Shown in pieces: positions 41,601-51,500 of a DNA stretch of 64,000 bases; the first letter of the stretch is position 1, and every line of letters starts with the position of its first letter. The notes beneath the pieces were generated by a model. The model saw only the letters and a program-made list of their open reading frames with translations. It did no database searches and had not been told where the DNA came from. This stretch comes from Candidatus Poseidoniaceae archaeon (GTDB lineage: Archaea > Thermoplasmatota > Poseidoniia > Poseidoniales > Poseidoniaceae), in assembly GCA_949372655.1 (NCBI GenBank), contig CASIAI010000008.1, forward strand, positions 62,001 through 126,000. Direction: 5' to 3'. The translations under genes and the position numbers were made by a program.

Positions 41601-43295
41601 AGGATTACTTGAGATGTCAGTGAATTGGACATTTGTTTCTTCGAAATATCCTGAATTAGTAGTTGAAAGCGTCACGCTGGTACTGCCACCATAGAAGATA
41701 GTCCCCTCTCCAGAGGCATCATAGGAATTCGAATTCGTGTTTAGTGGCTCGAAAACCCTGATGTTGGCTTGTGAATTGTCAAAGAATTCGATCGGTGAAT
41801 TATGTAGTTCAGCCACCCAATTACTGGTTTGTAAGTATGACTGCTGACGTAATTGCGCCCCAAAGGCTTGGTATTTTGTAGAAATTGAATTGGTTACTAA
41901 ATGGCTATCGAGCATCTCAATTGCAGTATCTGTGCCCCCATGTACTTCGAGAAGAACTCCTGAAAAGTGGCTATCTTGTAGATAAACTCCAGTAGAAAAG
42001 TTGTTGATGATAAGATGATTGAATTCGAGTTCTGCATACCAAGAATTGAATGCTGTCGAATGGGTATCTTGCTGGTTAAATGGTTTATCAATCACTACAT
42101 TCGACCATATATGAGTAGAGTCTAGTATATCGATAGCTAAAGATTGAGATTGTGTAACTACTATCGAGTTATCTCCTGTCAGTAGAGAGGAGGGGCCTCT
42201 AAATATTAATCCAGCATTGTCTGTCTGTATTGACAAATTATGGGCTAAGATATGCCCACTGCCAGATGCTTCTATCGCAATGTCAGTTGATGATACTGTC
42301 TGTTGGTTAATCATATGAGTTCCTGGCCCTGAAAGCGAGATACCTGAATTAACATTCGATATGGTGATATTATCCAAAATACAAACTCCGATGCATTGTT
42401 GGTCGATTGAAGGGGCGTTTATAGCAAGATTACCAGTAAAGGAAACATTGGAAATTCTAAATGAAGAGGCGGAGTTGGAAACTAAAATTCTATCTCCTGA
42501 AATATCTACATTATCGATATGTAAATCATCACTATTGGCTGCATCTATGAGTAAGGCAATATCTTGCCCTAAGACATTAGAGATTCGTACCTTTGCAGAA
42601 GTTTGACTCGCTATACCTACTGTTACCATCTCCAAGTCTAGGTCTTGTGCAATTGTTTCACCGGCTAAGTTTTTCAATGCAACCCCTACATTAGAAAAGT
42701 TAGAATCTGAAATTGAAGATATTCCTGATGTTTGGATACCGGTCGCTGAATGTTCTATAATAGAATTAGAGAGGACTAAGTCACCATCATTTTGTATTGA
42801 TTGGTAATCTATTTGAAAAGAATAATATCCATTGATGTTAGAATTAGCAGCGTTATTGACTCCTATGTAAGAGTGAGTTATCTGTAGGTTATTGGCATTT
42901 AGTTCACCGTTTACCAATATACCTGTCTTTGCATTTTCTATTAACGTATTATTGAAAAAACCTATTCCACTACTCTCAATAACCAGACCTTTCCATAAGC
43001 CTGCTCCATGTGAACCTTGGGTGACGGGTGGCGTTGAAGAAAAGAAATGGGCGTTTTCTGAGATAATTGTCCCTTCGATTTGAATCCAAAAGTCATCACC
43101 ACAATCTATACTAGACCCAGGTTCAATTGTCAAGGTGGCTCCTTGAGAAACTGTAACATTTCCTGATAAAATATGCTGGCCACTCCATGTTATATCAGAC
43201 GAAATTGTGCTATCTGAAGCACTAACTAAGAAAGGACTTGATAAGGAAAACAAAAGCAAAGTTATGATTACTGTCGCTGTAGTGGTCTTTCGCAT
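38595..43295 (-). CDS. Giant secreted right-handed beta-helix-like protein with PKD-like region, Ca-binding DxDxD tail and C-terminal TM
   Basis: Signal peptide TTATVIITLLLFSLSSPFLVSA; degenerate beta-helix repeats; DSDDDNDGFDDQRDAWPLD; TM TLTMLILVVLAIVFVLFIM followed by basic stop-transfer. Confidence 0.85.
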   Translation of the reverse strand: MRKTTTATVIITLLLFSLSSPFLVSASDSTISSDITWSGQHILSGNVTVSQGATLTIEPGSSIDCGDDFWIQIEGTIISENAHFFSSTPPVTQGSHGAGLWKGLVIESSGIGFFNNTLIENAKTGILVNGELNANNLQITHSYIGVNNAANSNINGYYSFQIDYQSIQNDGDLVLSNSIIEHSATGIQTSGISSISDSNFSNVGVALKNLAGETIAQDLDLEMVTVGIASQTSAKVRISNVLGQDIALLIDAANSDDLHIDNVDISGDRILVSNSASSFRISNVSFTGNLAINAPSIDQQCIGVCILDNITISNVNSGISLSGPGTHMINQQTVSSTDIAIEASGSGHILAHNLSIQTDNAGLIFRGPSSLLTGDNSIVVTQSQSLAIDILDSTHIWSNVVIDKPFNQQDTHSTAFNSWYAELEFNHLIINNFSTGVYLQDSHFSGVLLEVHGGTDTAIEMLDSHLVTNSISTKYQAFGAQLRQQSYLQTSNWVAELHNSPIEFFDNSQANIRVFEPLNTNSNSYDASGEGTIFYGGSTSVTLSTTNSGYFEETNVQFTDISSNPIQATIKVNGFEISCDVNGLATLPLFSQGSTVEAIFSGTGVTQTLNGGQPSQVVQIPLIPQGDWTITSGQSVILGPRPDGQPHFISGHLVMQGDSSLKLASSELIVDPNFEVSLLSSSQIVGVDAKITTSKINIQSSGLVTSILNSQLMVEGMVNWSCTTTKSIVSVIFNQTLQIHPNCNIEMLGGDVSSSVIVSNQASFTQLASLELSVIDKGSPVENALISINGTNVLTDQYGQVLTNATARYIDQTTDNLGGLQNITLQIDSFTDFISWDSSKSFIHTFMASTVDSGILPESIILEAKWSPYYLQNNLLIPQLKSLKIDDGVSFRISDGVSITVDGTLDAGDSTIASTGLGARWAGLVLGDQLSSRIELSNTDVIEASTPIHVSQTGTIYADGVSLMRSTASEPLLYVESGSNAIIEIKNSILSDGGSACIELYQSQAQILLSNLEFSNCNGPAIWARQTEIQASNITIGEGIETGFYLTEVSGSISFVDATQFTGSGNVFWLDSMDEQFILNSVIATTGGSAAIAGRNNRNLAIDSLEITGAPAIDFDNSAGLLSNIELFGPGSGNGLINHHGRSSSSMIVENLNLNDYSVGLDLHSDNGDFSAPFIVRDSTITAATSISAENYSAVIESTTLSGQSELSDQTTINFIDSIFQTQPSISLWNGAQAYQYHTIILDAQLSGTPQMANFDIITTNSDGTTSTKTVSGTAILYQLLVKQQPDQSDMIELTNLQIIAKAAGLPSKSVSFDNPNQWTINTFINIPLQSNQPPSVVITEPSFGQKVMQQQIFQSNATVSDDLDLVSELIYEWTIFNAQNNQIFQVKTDSPTYNFTVPSPGIYVLELEVSDLLGASTVVTMSFESIPLDSDGDNTVDCDQDTWFDLKIGRSCGPDIYDSDDDNDGFDDQRDAWPLDACAWQDTDDDKQPDELNCPSGLTTTLIEDQDDDGDGTPDVLEGESNDNSGDFDTLTMLILVVLAIVFVLFIMRMRKGDGQDGEDKQYFE

Positions 43296-43406
43296 AGAAT
43301 CACCTTTACATGCCTAGCATATCAAACCAAAGGCTCCGAGTTTCGATTAGAATCAGTTGACTCTATCTTACCGGTATATGTTACTCTAATCAATATCAAA
43401 CTTAGG

Positions 43407-43481
43407 TGGGCCCGCCCGGATTTGAACCGGGGTCTGACGACCCCCAGCCGCCAAGTATTGGCCAAGCTAACCCACGGGCCC
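43407..43481 (-). tRNA. tRNA-Pro (GGG)
   Basis: Acceptor GGGCCCG/CGGGCCC, anticodon loop CTGGGGG, T arm CCCGGTTCAAATCCGGG. Confidence 0.9.
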
Positions 43482-43492
43482 TTCTATGAAAG

Positions 43493-43696
43493 TTATTGGC
43501 GTGAAGCACTGAATGGCGCAACTTCATATATCAAGTCTAAATGACCTACATACATTCTTCTGCAACAATAGCGGTCTAATCCTATTTGATCAAGTGCATC
43601 AGAAATCTCGACTCCTGATGTAACTTTCTCATTGAATTCTTCCCACTTATGAGCCACAACAGCTCCACAACTAAAACATCTAATTGGAATAATCAT
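43493..43696 (-). CDS. rpoN: DNA-directed RNA polymerase subunit N/Rpo10
   Basis: MIIPIRCFSCGAVVAHKWEEF...LDQIGLDRYCCRRMYVGHLDLI. Confidence 0.96.
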   Translation of the reverse strand: MIIPIRCFSCGAVVAHKWEEFNEKVTSGVEISDALDQIGLDRYCCRRMYVGHLDLIYEVAPFSASRQ

Positions 43697-43705
43697 TTTA
43701 TCGCC

Positions 43706-44140
43706 TCATCGGTAAGATTTTTGTTTCTTTCTACGAGCACCACGGCCAAGTTGATGTTTGGCCTCCTTACGACGTGGGTCGTTAACTAGAAGACTTCTAT
43801 CAAATCTTAGATATTCGTCTCTCAACTCTTCATCTTGGCCTTTTGCTCCACCGTTATAGTGGACAAGACCACGAGCAATTGCTGTACGGATAGCATCTGT
43901 CTGACCCATAATACCGCCACCTGTTGTAGTGATATTAATGTCGACTTTAGCCAATCTCTTCATTGCATCTGCAATAATCAGTGGCTCCATTGCTTTTCTG
44001 CGAGCCAGAGATGGCTGCAAAATTTCAATTGGTTCACTGTTAACTCTTACTCTGCCTCGGCCAGCTTTAACGCTAGCTCTAGCAACTGCAGTCTTTCTTT
44101 TACCAGATGTCTCGACGGATTTCTTTTGTTTACGTGCCAT
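43706..44140 (-). CDS. rps9: 30S ribosomal protein S9
   Basis: SGKRKTAVARASVKAGRGRVRVN...TTGGGIMGQTDAIRTAIARGLV...DPRRKEAKHQLGRGARRKKQKSYR. Confidence 0.97.
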   Translation of the reverse strand: MARKQKKSVETSGKRKTAVARASVKAGRGRVRVNSEPIEILQPSLARRKAMEPLIIADAMKRLAKVDINITTTGGGIMGQTDAIRTAIARGLVHYNGGAKGQDEELRDEYLRFDRSLLVNDPRRKEAKHQLGRGARRKKQKSYR

Positions 44141-44625
44141 TACTGTTCACCTCCGGTCCAACGATGACTTGGCGCTCCTAGATTGGCGCTTATATCTCCC
44201 AAAGAAACGAATCTCTCTGGCATGGATTTTCTAATTTTTGAATCGTCACCCTGTTGATGTCCATCGGGCAGATCACCAGATAGATGGCTAGGGCAGCCAA
44301 TCTCGACACGCAGATTACGAAGTGCTCTGCGGCCAGTACTCTTCCTTTGGTATGGAAGCATACCACGTACGGCACGCTTCAAAATCATATCAGGCATACG
44401 AGGGAAAAATGGTCCCTTTCTTGCGTGATTCAATTCATACTTGGCTTGATACGTATTAAAAACCGAAGTTGTACTACCAGAAACGATAGCTTTCTCAGCA
44501 TTGATGATGATTACTTTATCATCTCGATCATCTTTAGCTGACTTCAAAAGAATATTGGCAGTTGCTGATGCTAAACGCCCTAATATAAGGCCTTCAGCGT
44601 CAAAAACAAAGGTAGTTTCATCCAA
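44140..44625 (-). CDS. rpl13: 50S ribosomal protein L13
   Basis: FVFDAEGLILGRLASATANILLKS...; RMPDMILKRAVRGMLPYQRKSTGRRALRNLRVEIG; adjacent to S9. Confidence 0.96.
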   Translation of the reverse strand: MDETTFVFDAEGLILGRLASATANILLKSAKDDRDDKVIIINAEKAIVSGSTTSVFNTYQAKYELNHARKGPFFPRMPDMILKRAVRGMLPYQRKSTGRRALRNLRVEIGCPSHLSGDLPDGHQQGDDSKIRKSMPERFVSLGDISANLGAPSHRWTGGEQ

Positions 44626-44983
44626 GGATAACTACCCCCTTTCCTGATGGGTTTTCGTTCATCAGCTCGCTATAGGTCATTACACGACCTCCAGCGGCTT
44701 CTATCTTCTCGCGTGCACCGGTGCTCACACTGTAGGCGGCGATGGTATGGTTACTGGTTAACTCACCACTACCGAGAAGCTTGCCAGGCACGAGGATTGT
44801 TGCACCCTCTGGGGCGTGACGGCTAACTCGGCTGAGGTTGGGGTTGGTCCAGTTCTTGCGACTTCTAGATAGACGCATGGCCACATCTCGCCAAACAGCG
44901 GAACCGGTTTCACGAGACTGGGCTTTCAGTTGATTGATTACACCAACCAATTGTGCGTTTGTCTTATTATTTGGGTTACTCAT
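44618..44983 (-). CDS. rpl18e: 50S ribosomal protein L18e
   Basis: SAVWRDVAMRLSRSRKNWTNPNLSRVSRHAPEGATILVPGKLLGSGEL; likely start MSNPNNKT internal to the ORF-track call. Confidence 0.94.
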   Translation of the reverse strand: MSNPNNKTNAQLVGVINQLKAQSRETGSAVWRDVAMRLSRSRKNWTNPNLSRVSRHAPEGATILVPGKLLGSGELTSNHTIAAYSVSTGAREKIEAAGGRVMTYSELMNENPSGKGVVILG

Positions 44984-45091
44984 TTGACTCCCTCGATGCT
45001 TTGAAGCAAGTTGCCGAATCGCCAACCCATTATCAATGCACCGACGCGAACTGATTCTCCAATCGCGCTATATTAGTCTTGAAAAGTGCTA

Positions 45092-45535
45092 TTATTCGTA
45101 GAGAATATCGCCTTTAGCGTCCAATAATTCAACAGTTAATCCTGCTGCTCTTCCCTGGATTATTATCTCGTCGTGAAGAGTATCGGAGAAATCATCTAGA
45201 GCTCCCAAGGCAGTAATGCCTGCAACATCAGTTAACTGATCGATTAAGTGATTCAAAACACAACTTACTCCATATGCTTGCCCAGCCCTAAAGGCATGGT
45301 CTACGCCACCAATCTCGGGCTCTTCAGCCTTCATTCTCAGCATTACTTGCTGTGAGTAGGCTACTAAAGCGCCATAAATAGATTCGATTATCTTTGCTGC
45401 TTCAAGATCTCCAAGGAGCATTTGCGCCTCACTTAAGGCGACTCTAACTGCTTGACCATAGGTTCCATGGGCCCCTATTACGTCTGATGTTTCCTTCTGC
45501 ATTGCTTGGTCGATGAGAGTTTTCCAGTCTTCCAT
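45092..45535 (-). CDS. Conserved-looking hypothetical protein (147 aa)
   Basis: ORF upstream of the ribosomal block; coding-like helical protein. Confidence 0.7.
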   Translation of the reverse strand: MEDWKTLIDQAMQKETSDVIGAHGTYGQAVRVALSEAQMLLGDLEAAKIIESIYGALVAYSQQVMLRMKAEEPEIGGVDHAFRAGQAYGVSCVLNHLIDQLTDVAGITALGALDDFSDTLHDEIIIQGRAAGLTVELLDAKGDILYE

Positions 45536-45596
45536 GAAACACCCACGCCCGACATGCTCCTTGAAGGTTCGGAAGGTTTTACTAACTAATTAGTAA

Positions 45597-48500
45597 TCAA
45601 ATCTTGAAATCTGTACCTTCGCCTTCAACGATACCTGCTTGACGTACTGAACCGTCAGCAGCAACGAATTCTCCAGCCTTGACTTGGTTGTCATATAGGT
45701 TGACGTCTTCGAATCTCTTAACCAAGACACCTTCTCCAAGAGCCATAGTCAACGTTCTAACAATCGTATCTAGAGTTTGCAAAGCACGGTCTCTGTGGCT
45801 TGCATCTATGGTGTGGTCAGAATATCTTGCTTCTTCGAAAATTGTCAAAAAGCCGTCTAATTGCTCACTTGGAACCATGTTGAATGCTGTTCTAACCGCT
45901 GCTTCGAATTCACGAGTCGTTTCGTAAACCTTCTTCATAAAGCCATACTTACGGAAGTGTCTAACCAAATTCTTGTAACAATCAAAAATGGCTGCAATGA
46001 ACTCATTGCTTGCTTCTAATTGTAACATTGTGTCGGTCAAAATACCCTTAAGAGCTTGTACTTGTCTTCTAGCTTGAGCCCTTTGATAGTATAATGCTCC
46101 ACCAATAACCAATGCCATGAGTAAGATTACTAATGCCATGGTATTTCCAGGTGTAAAGAAACCGGTATTGGATGAAACTGAAATTGGCTCACTCCACTGA
46201 ATTTCGTGAGTGATATTATCATCGGAAGGAGCAAAGAAAGTAGATCCAGGATAATAAGCGATGATACGCCATCTTCCATCACAATCTTTTCCTCCACAGC
46301 TTCTTCCATCAAATGGCCATTCAAAGCGGGCAACACCTTGTTCATTGGTCTTAGACTTATTTTCTCCGTCAGTAACCCAACTTCCATTGTTGAAGTATTG
46401 GCGTAAGAAAATAACTTCCTCATTTTCAACAGCAAGATCTAATCTATCTCTTAGTAATGCAACTTCTCCAACTACGTTGTCTCCTTCATACAATCCATTG
46501 TCTCCAATATAACTCCATGTTTGCTTGACTTGAAGGTCGACTCTAGACCTAACAAGGATATTTACATCTGTGAACGAACCATTCAGGGCACTTGAAGCGT
46601 CTTTGTCACAGCCACCAGGTACGTTTGCATCCGGTTCGAATGCCACACGAAGTGTTCTGTAACCTTCTGTCTTCCCACCTGTGGTTTCAACACCTTTCAG
46701 TGTTGGATTTTGTAATGGGTCTCCACTGAACCACTCGATTGTACCGTCAATATTACTGGTTCTAATCGTTGCAATAGGCCTGATATTAGACTCTGGGTCT
46801 AGATAGATGTTTAGGCACTTTCCGCCAACCCATTGACCGTTAGTCTGAGTTAGACGTGCATCAATATGGAAGGATTCCTTCAAGAATAAGCGGTAATATT
46901 CCGTTCCATTAGGAGCGATATATTTGTCCTCTGTTGACTTGAATGGTCCTACTTCGCTAATATCAATTGTTGAATTCGAAAATACTTCAAACTCTGTCTG
47001 TAATGTTTTGTTAGAGTATCTGTATCTGTCGTTGTTTTCAGTATCCCATGCTGAGTAAGTTACTGTAACTCTCGCTTTACCTGCAATAACTCCTGATAGT
47101 TCACAATCAATCGAGAAATAACCATTGATGTCAGTATAACCTTCTTCACATCCCTGTACTCCTGAATCACCATTAACCATTTCATATTGAACTCTTACCT
47201 TTCTGTTGGTTAGGTTAGTTCCGAGTTCATCTTGTAACTGTCCAGTAACCATCATGTCCTTTTCTTCAACTTGACCTGTTGCTGGGTTGACTTCACTTGT
47301 GTATACTATCTGGTCTTCGACCATCAAAGTAGTTCTTCCAATTAGAGAAAATCCATTCGCGTTATTAGTCATCAAAACACGATATTGCTCACTGTTAGGT
47401 ATCGAAGAACAAGGGTCCCATGATCCACCTAGTGTACGGATGTTGATGTTAGGGTCAAGAAGAGCACAGCCTTCATTCGGCAAATTTTCTTCAAACCTTA
47501 GAATGACATTTACCGGCCCGAAACCATCAGGTAAGAAACCTGCAGGGTCACTTCTAAGTAAACTTGGGTTTAATGGGCTGATATTAGCCTTTAGGCATCC
47601 AATACTTTCTTCTCGACTCAAACCGTTCTTGTCAGTATCTCTATCTGCAAAGCCATCATCATTACCATCATAGAAGCACAGATGAGAATTATCTGGTTGC
47701 TGGGATGGTAGTGTCAAGAACCCTGCTGAAGGTGCTACTGTAGCTACAACTTGACGATATGCGACTCCATTGAAATCTGTCCCTTCGAATATTATATCGA
47801 CCAGTCCCCCGCTAGGGCTGTTTGCACCATTCAGGTTTGTCGGAGTTGTTCCACTCGCGGCGTCATCTGTAATTAGCGCCGTAAAGTCCCAATTATCTCC
47901 TGACTGCCGTAAATTATCACTAGTTGTAGACACTGTAATATTGGTTCTTGAAATTACCCAAATCGATTGGCTAATCGAAGAACCTTTGAGGTTTGAAGAG
48001 CCTGGGAATTCAAACTGAAGAGTAAAGTTACCAAGTGAATCAGTACCATTAATCTCGAATGGGATTTCAAAGAACCCTCTATCATCGGTGTAATTGATTC
48101 CGGTTCTACCATCAAAAGACCAAGTATAGTTAACTGGTGCATTGGGAACTGCTTGATTAGCATTATCCAGTAATTTCGCTTGAACAAGATTTGTCGTATT
48201 TCGGTATAATCTTGGAATTGAAGTCATTTCGAATTTCGTTGTTCCAATAACTGAAACGTTGATATATGCTCCAGTTGGCGATAAAGTACTGGTGTTTCCA
48301 GTGAAATAGTAAGATGAACTTGTGAAGTCGACTCTCATTCCATATGTCTTAGCAGGGTATTCGGTTGGTTGCCATGTGAAGTTGTAATCATAAAGTGCAT
48401 CACAAGTTGAACATGCCTTCTTTGGAGGGGCTGTAAATTGTGTCTCGCCCGAACCAATGAATTGCTTATTACCATCAACATCTACTTGCAGAGCGATAGG

Positions 48501-51500
48501 GTCTGCATCCCAAGGTTCATTCGTTCTATTGGTTACTGAACCAGTCATTCGTAATGTTTCTCCAGTATTCATTTCAGGAACTATCTCACATCTTGTCTCA
48601 CTTTCTAAATCGAAAGGATCGACCTTGCCACAAGGTGGTAGGTTTGTTTCCCCACCATTGACAATCGCGATCAGCCATGCATCGCCATTTGTCGAGATAA
48701 ACGGCCTTAGTTTGGCCGCTTCACCTGAAAGACTCGCTAGGTTTCCATCCCAATTTGTTGGATATGGTTTTGAAGCAGAAACTGTATTGAAATCTAAGCC
48801 GGCATTAGTCAATGCTTGAGAATGGAATAGTGTCGCCCAATTTCCAAAGAATCCATTATTGTTGTTTATTGTTGAGTCCCAGTAGTAAACAGGATTAGTT
48901 CCAGGAACTAACATGGAACCATAGATATTCATCCTATGCATCACTCTAACACCTTCAGGTTCTGTATCGTCTCCATGCATGTAGGGGAACGGCCATTCTG
49001 ATGCTATTTCTGGCCTTACACTACCAATAACTTGGTAATCACCCGCTGGTAGTGTGGTATTGGAATACAGGCTTGTGAAATTACCTGTTATTGGTTGTCC
49101 CGTATTAGCGTCAGTAACAATTACGTGTTTCTTATTCAGGTCGTCCCAGATAATCTCTTCATAACCACCTGGCAACTGACCTACGCCATTGTCTAGGCTC
49201 GCATTTCTGCGTATCTGCTTCCAAGTTCCGTTAATCCCTATATCTTGTACAAAGGTTACCGAGGCAAATCCTCTATTATCTGTTCTGTAACCATTTCCAT
49301 CTAATCCACTAAAGTTAGTCGGGGTAGAAAGATTACCAAATGGGCCACCTCTTACAGTGAATGTTATTGGAATATTGTTGATTAGTTTAGTGTAATCTCC
49401 TCTTTGGGTATCTGCGGTGTAGTGCGCCCAAAAGTCAATCTTGAATGGTTGTTCACTGCTCTTGAAAGCACCCATAGGGGCTATGTTAGCAGTCAAGTTT
49501 GCTTCAGCACCGACCAGATATTCTTGAGACCTGTTTCCATTGAAAGCAAATAATTCAGTAACTTCAGCATATACCTTGTAAGTTGAACTATCTCCAACTG
49601 TTAACATTTCAGGGTAGATATACTGGTTATAGCTGAAATTTCCGAAGTTGTTAGTAGGTACATAAATCGATTCAATAGCTGTTGTTCCATTGTTTGCCCA
49701 TTCGATGTTTATCTGAATAGGTACGTTTGGCGCAGGCTCATAAACCAATGTAACTGGATTTACCCAGTCTACGTGCCCAGTGAATCTTTGTGGTGTTTGG
49801 GCATCAATCCAAAGCGTGCTTGGAGCATCAAGAGTTATGAAAGTTGGAGATTTATCATCCTCATCCAAGATACAATCATTATTTGAGTCCCAGTCACTAG
49901 AGGGGCCGCCATTATAACAAGGAGAAGATAGTTGATTCTCTTCCAAATGGTCAAAGTCGACATCCTCCAATGTATCATTATCGTCATCAGTATCAATAGC
50001 ATCAGGACCAACCGAACTATCAGATGGATTAGCTAATGCTTCACCATCACCGAAGTCATCATGGTCCCAAGGATTGGTTGAATTACGGTTAAATCGGATA
50101 GGCCAAACTAGGATTTCATCTATATCTTCCATCCCATCTTGATCGTCATCAATATCAATATCGTCTCTGAGACCGTCATTATCATGGTCAAACGCAGCAT
50201 TCAGTCCGTTTGTATTAATTTCAACAGTGTTATTTATGCCATCAGCATCCCAATCATCGTCGTTCCAGTCAGTAATGTTATCATTATCATGGTCCCATGT
50301 TGAGCCTTCTTCTCCGATAAAGCAACCTGGTAGTAATTCTTGAGTCCAATCGTCTATACCGTTATTATCGTCGTCATAGTCTTCGCCGTCTGGCACGCCA
50401 TCATTATCATTATCAACATCGTAAAATTTAGGGTTTTGATATCCTTGAGTCATTTCTCCTCTGTCCCAGACTGCTTGGAAGAAACCATCGTCATCAGCAT
50501 CCGCATCATTACCATCGTCATCATTATCGACACAGTTTGTTCCTGTGAAGAAGGAGGCACCTTGTGGTAGATTGATTGAAGCGTCATCATCTAAGTCATC
50601 GTTGGAATCTATTTCGAAATAATCCCAAATTCCATCATTATCATCATCGACATCATACCAATCATAAACGCCATCAGCATCATCATCAATATCGAGTGTA
50701 TTGTTAAATCCGTCTCCATCAATGTCAGGGTCAACGTCATTTTGGTCAATATCTGCCCCTAATTCGTCTGGGAAATCTTGTTGCGGTCCGTTATCGGAAT
50801 TCCAATTCCAACCTTGGACTCCTAACTCGAGACCTAGCCATACATTGAATGCATCTCTATTATTCTGCATTTGGGTATATGAGATACCTGCATCAACCAC
50901 ATCATCGTTACCATAGTCATAATGCCAACATCCACCTTGCGCACCTGGAGTACAACTCCAGTTATTGGAAAGCCCACCGCTAGTAGCGCCTTGGTCTAAG
51001 CCAGCATCGGGACGAGTGGAAAACGGAAGCCCCAGTTGAGCATTTACTCCATTTAGAGGCATCTGATATGCAAAGGCATACAGATATCCACACGAGTATC
51101 CTGAATTGAAGTTACCAGCAGTCCATCCACAAGTGGAAAGATTGAATGTTCCTCCAAGTTTAGGGTCATCAATATCTAATATTCCATCATTACCTTCGTC
51201 TTGGTCCCACCAATCGGGCAGTCCATCGCCGTCTTGGTCTACATCTAATCCATTGATTAAAGAATCTCCATCTGTATCGATATCCCATTCATTACCACCA
51301 TTTCTTGAAGACCACCTAGATAGTAAGAACCAGTAGAATTCAGGGACTACTCCGGGGGTTACTGGTTGTGTACTTCCATCATATCCGTTGTAATTCAAAA
51401 CCATATTTTCGAAAGGGTTGTGTTGGAAAACCATGTTCCAATAGTCGGAAAAGTTGTCTGAGTAACCTTGTCCATCGTCTGAACCATCTAGATTACCGCC

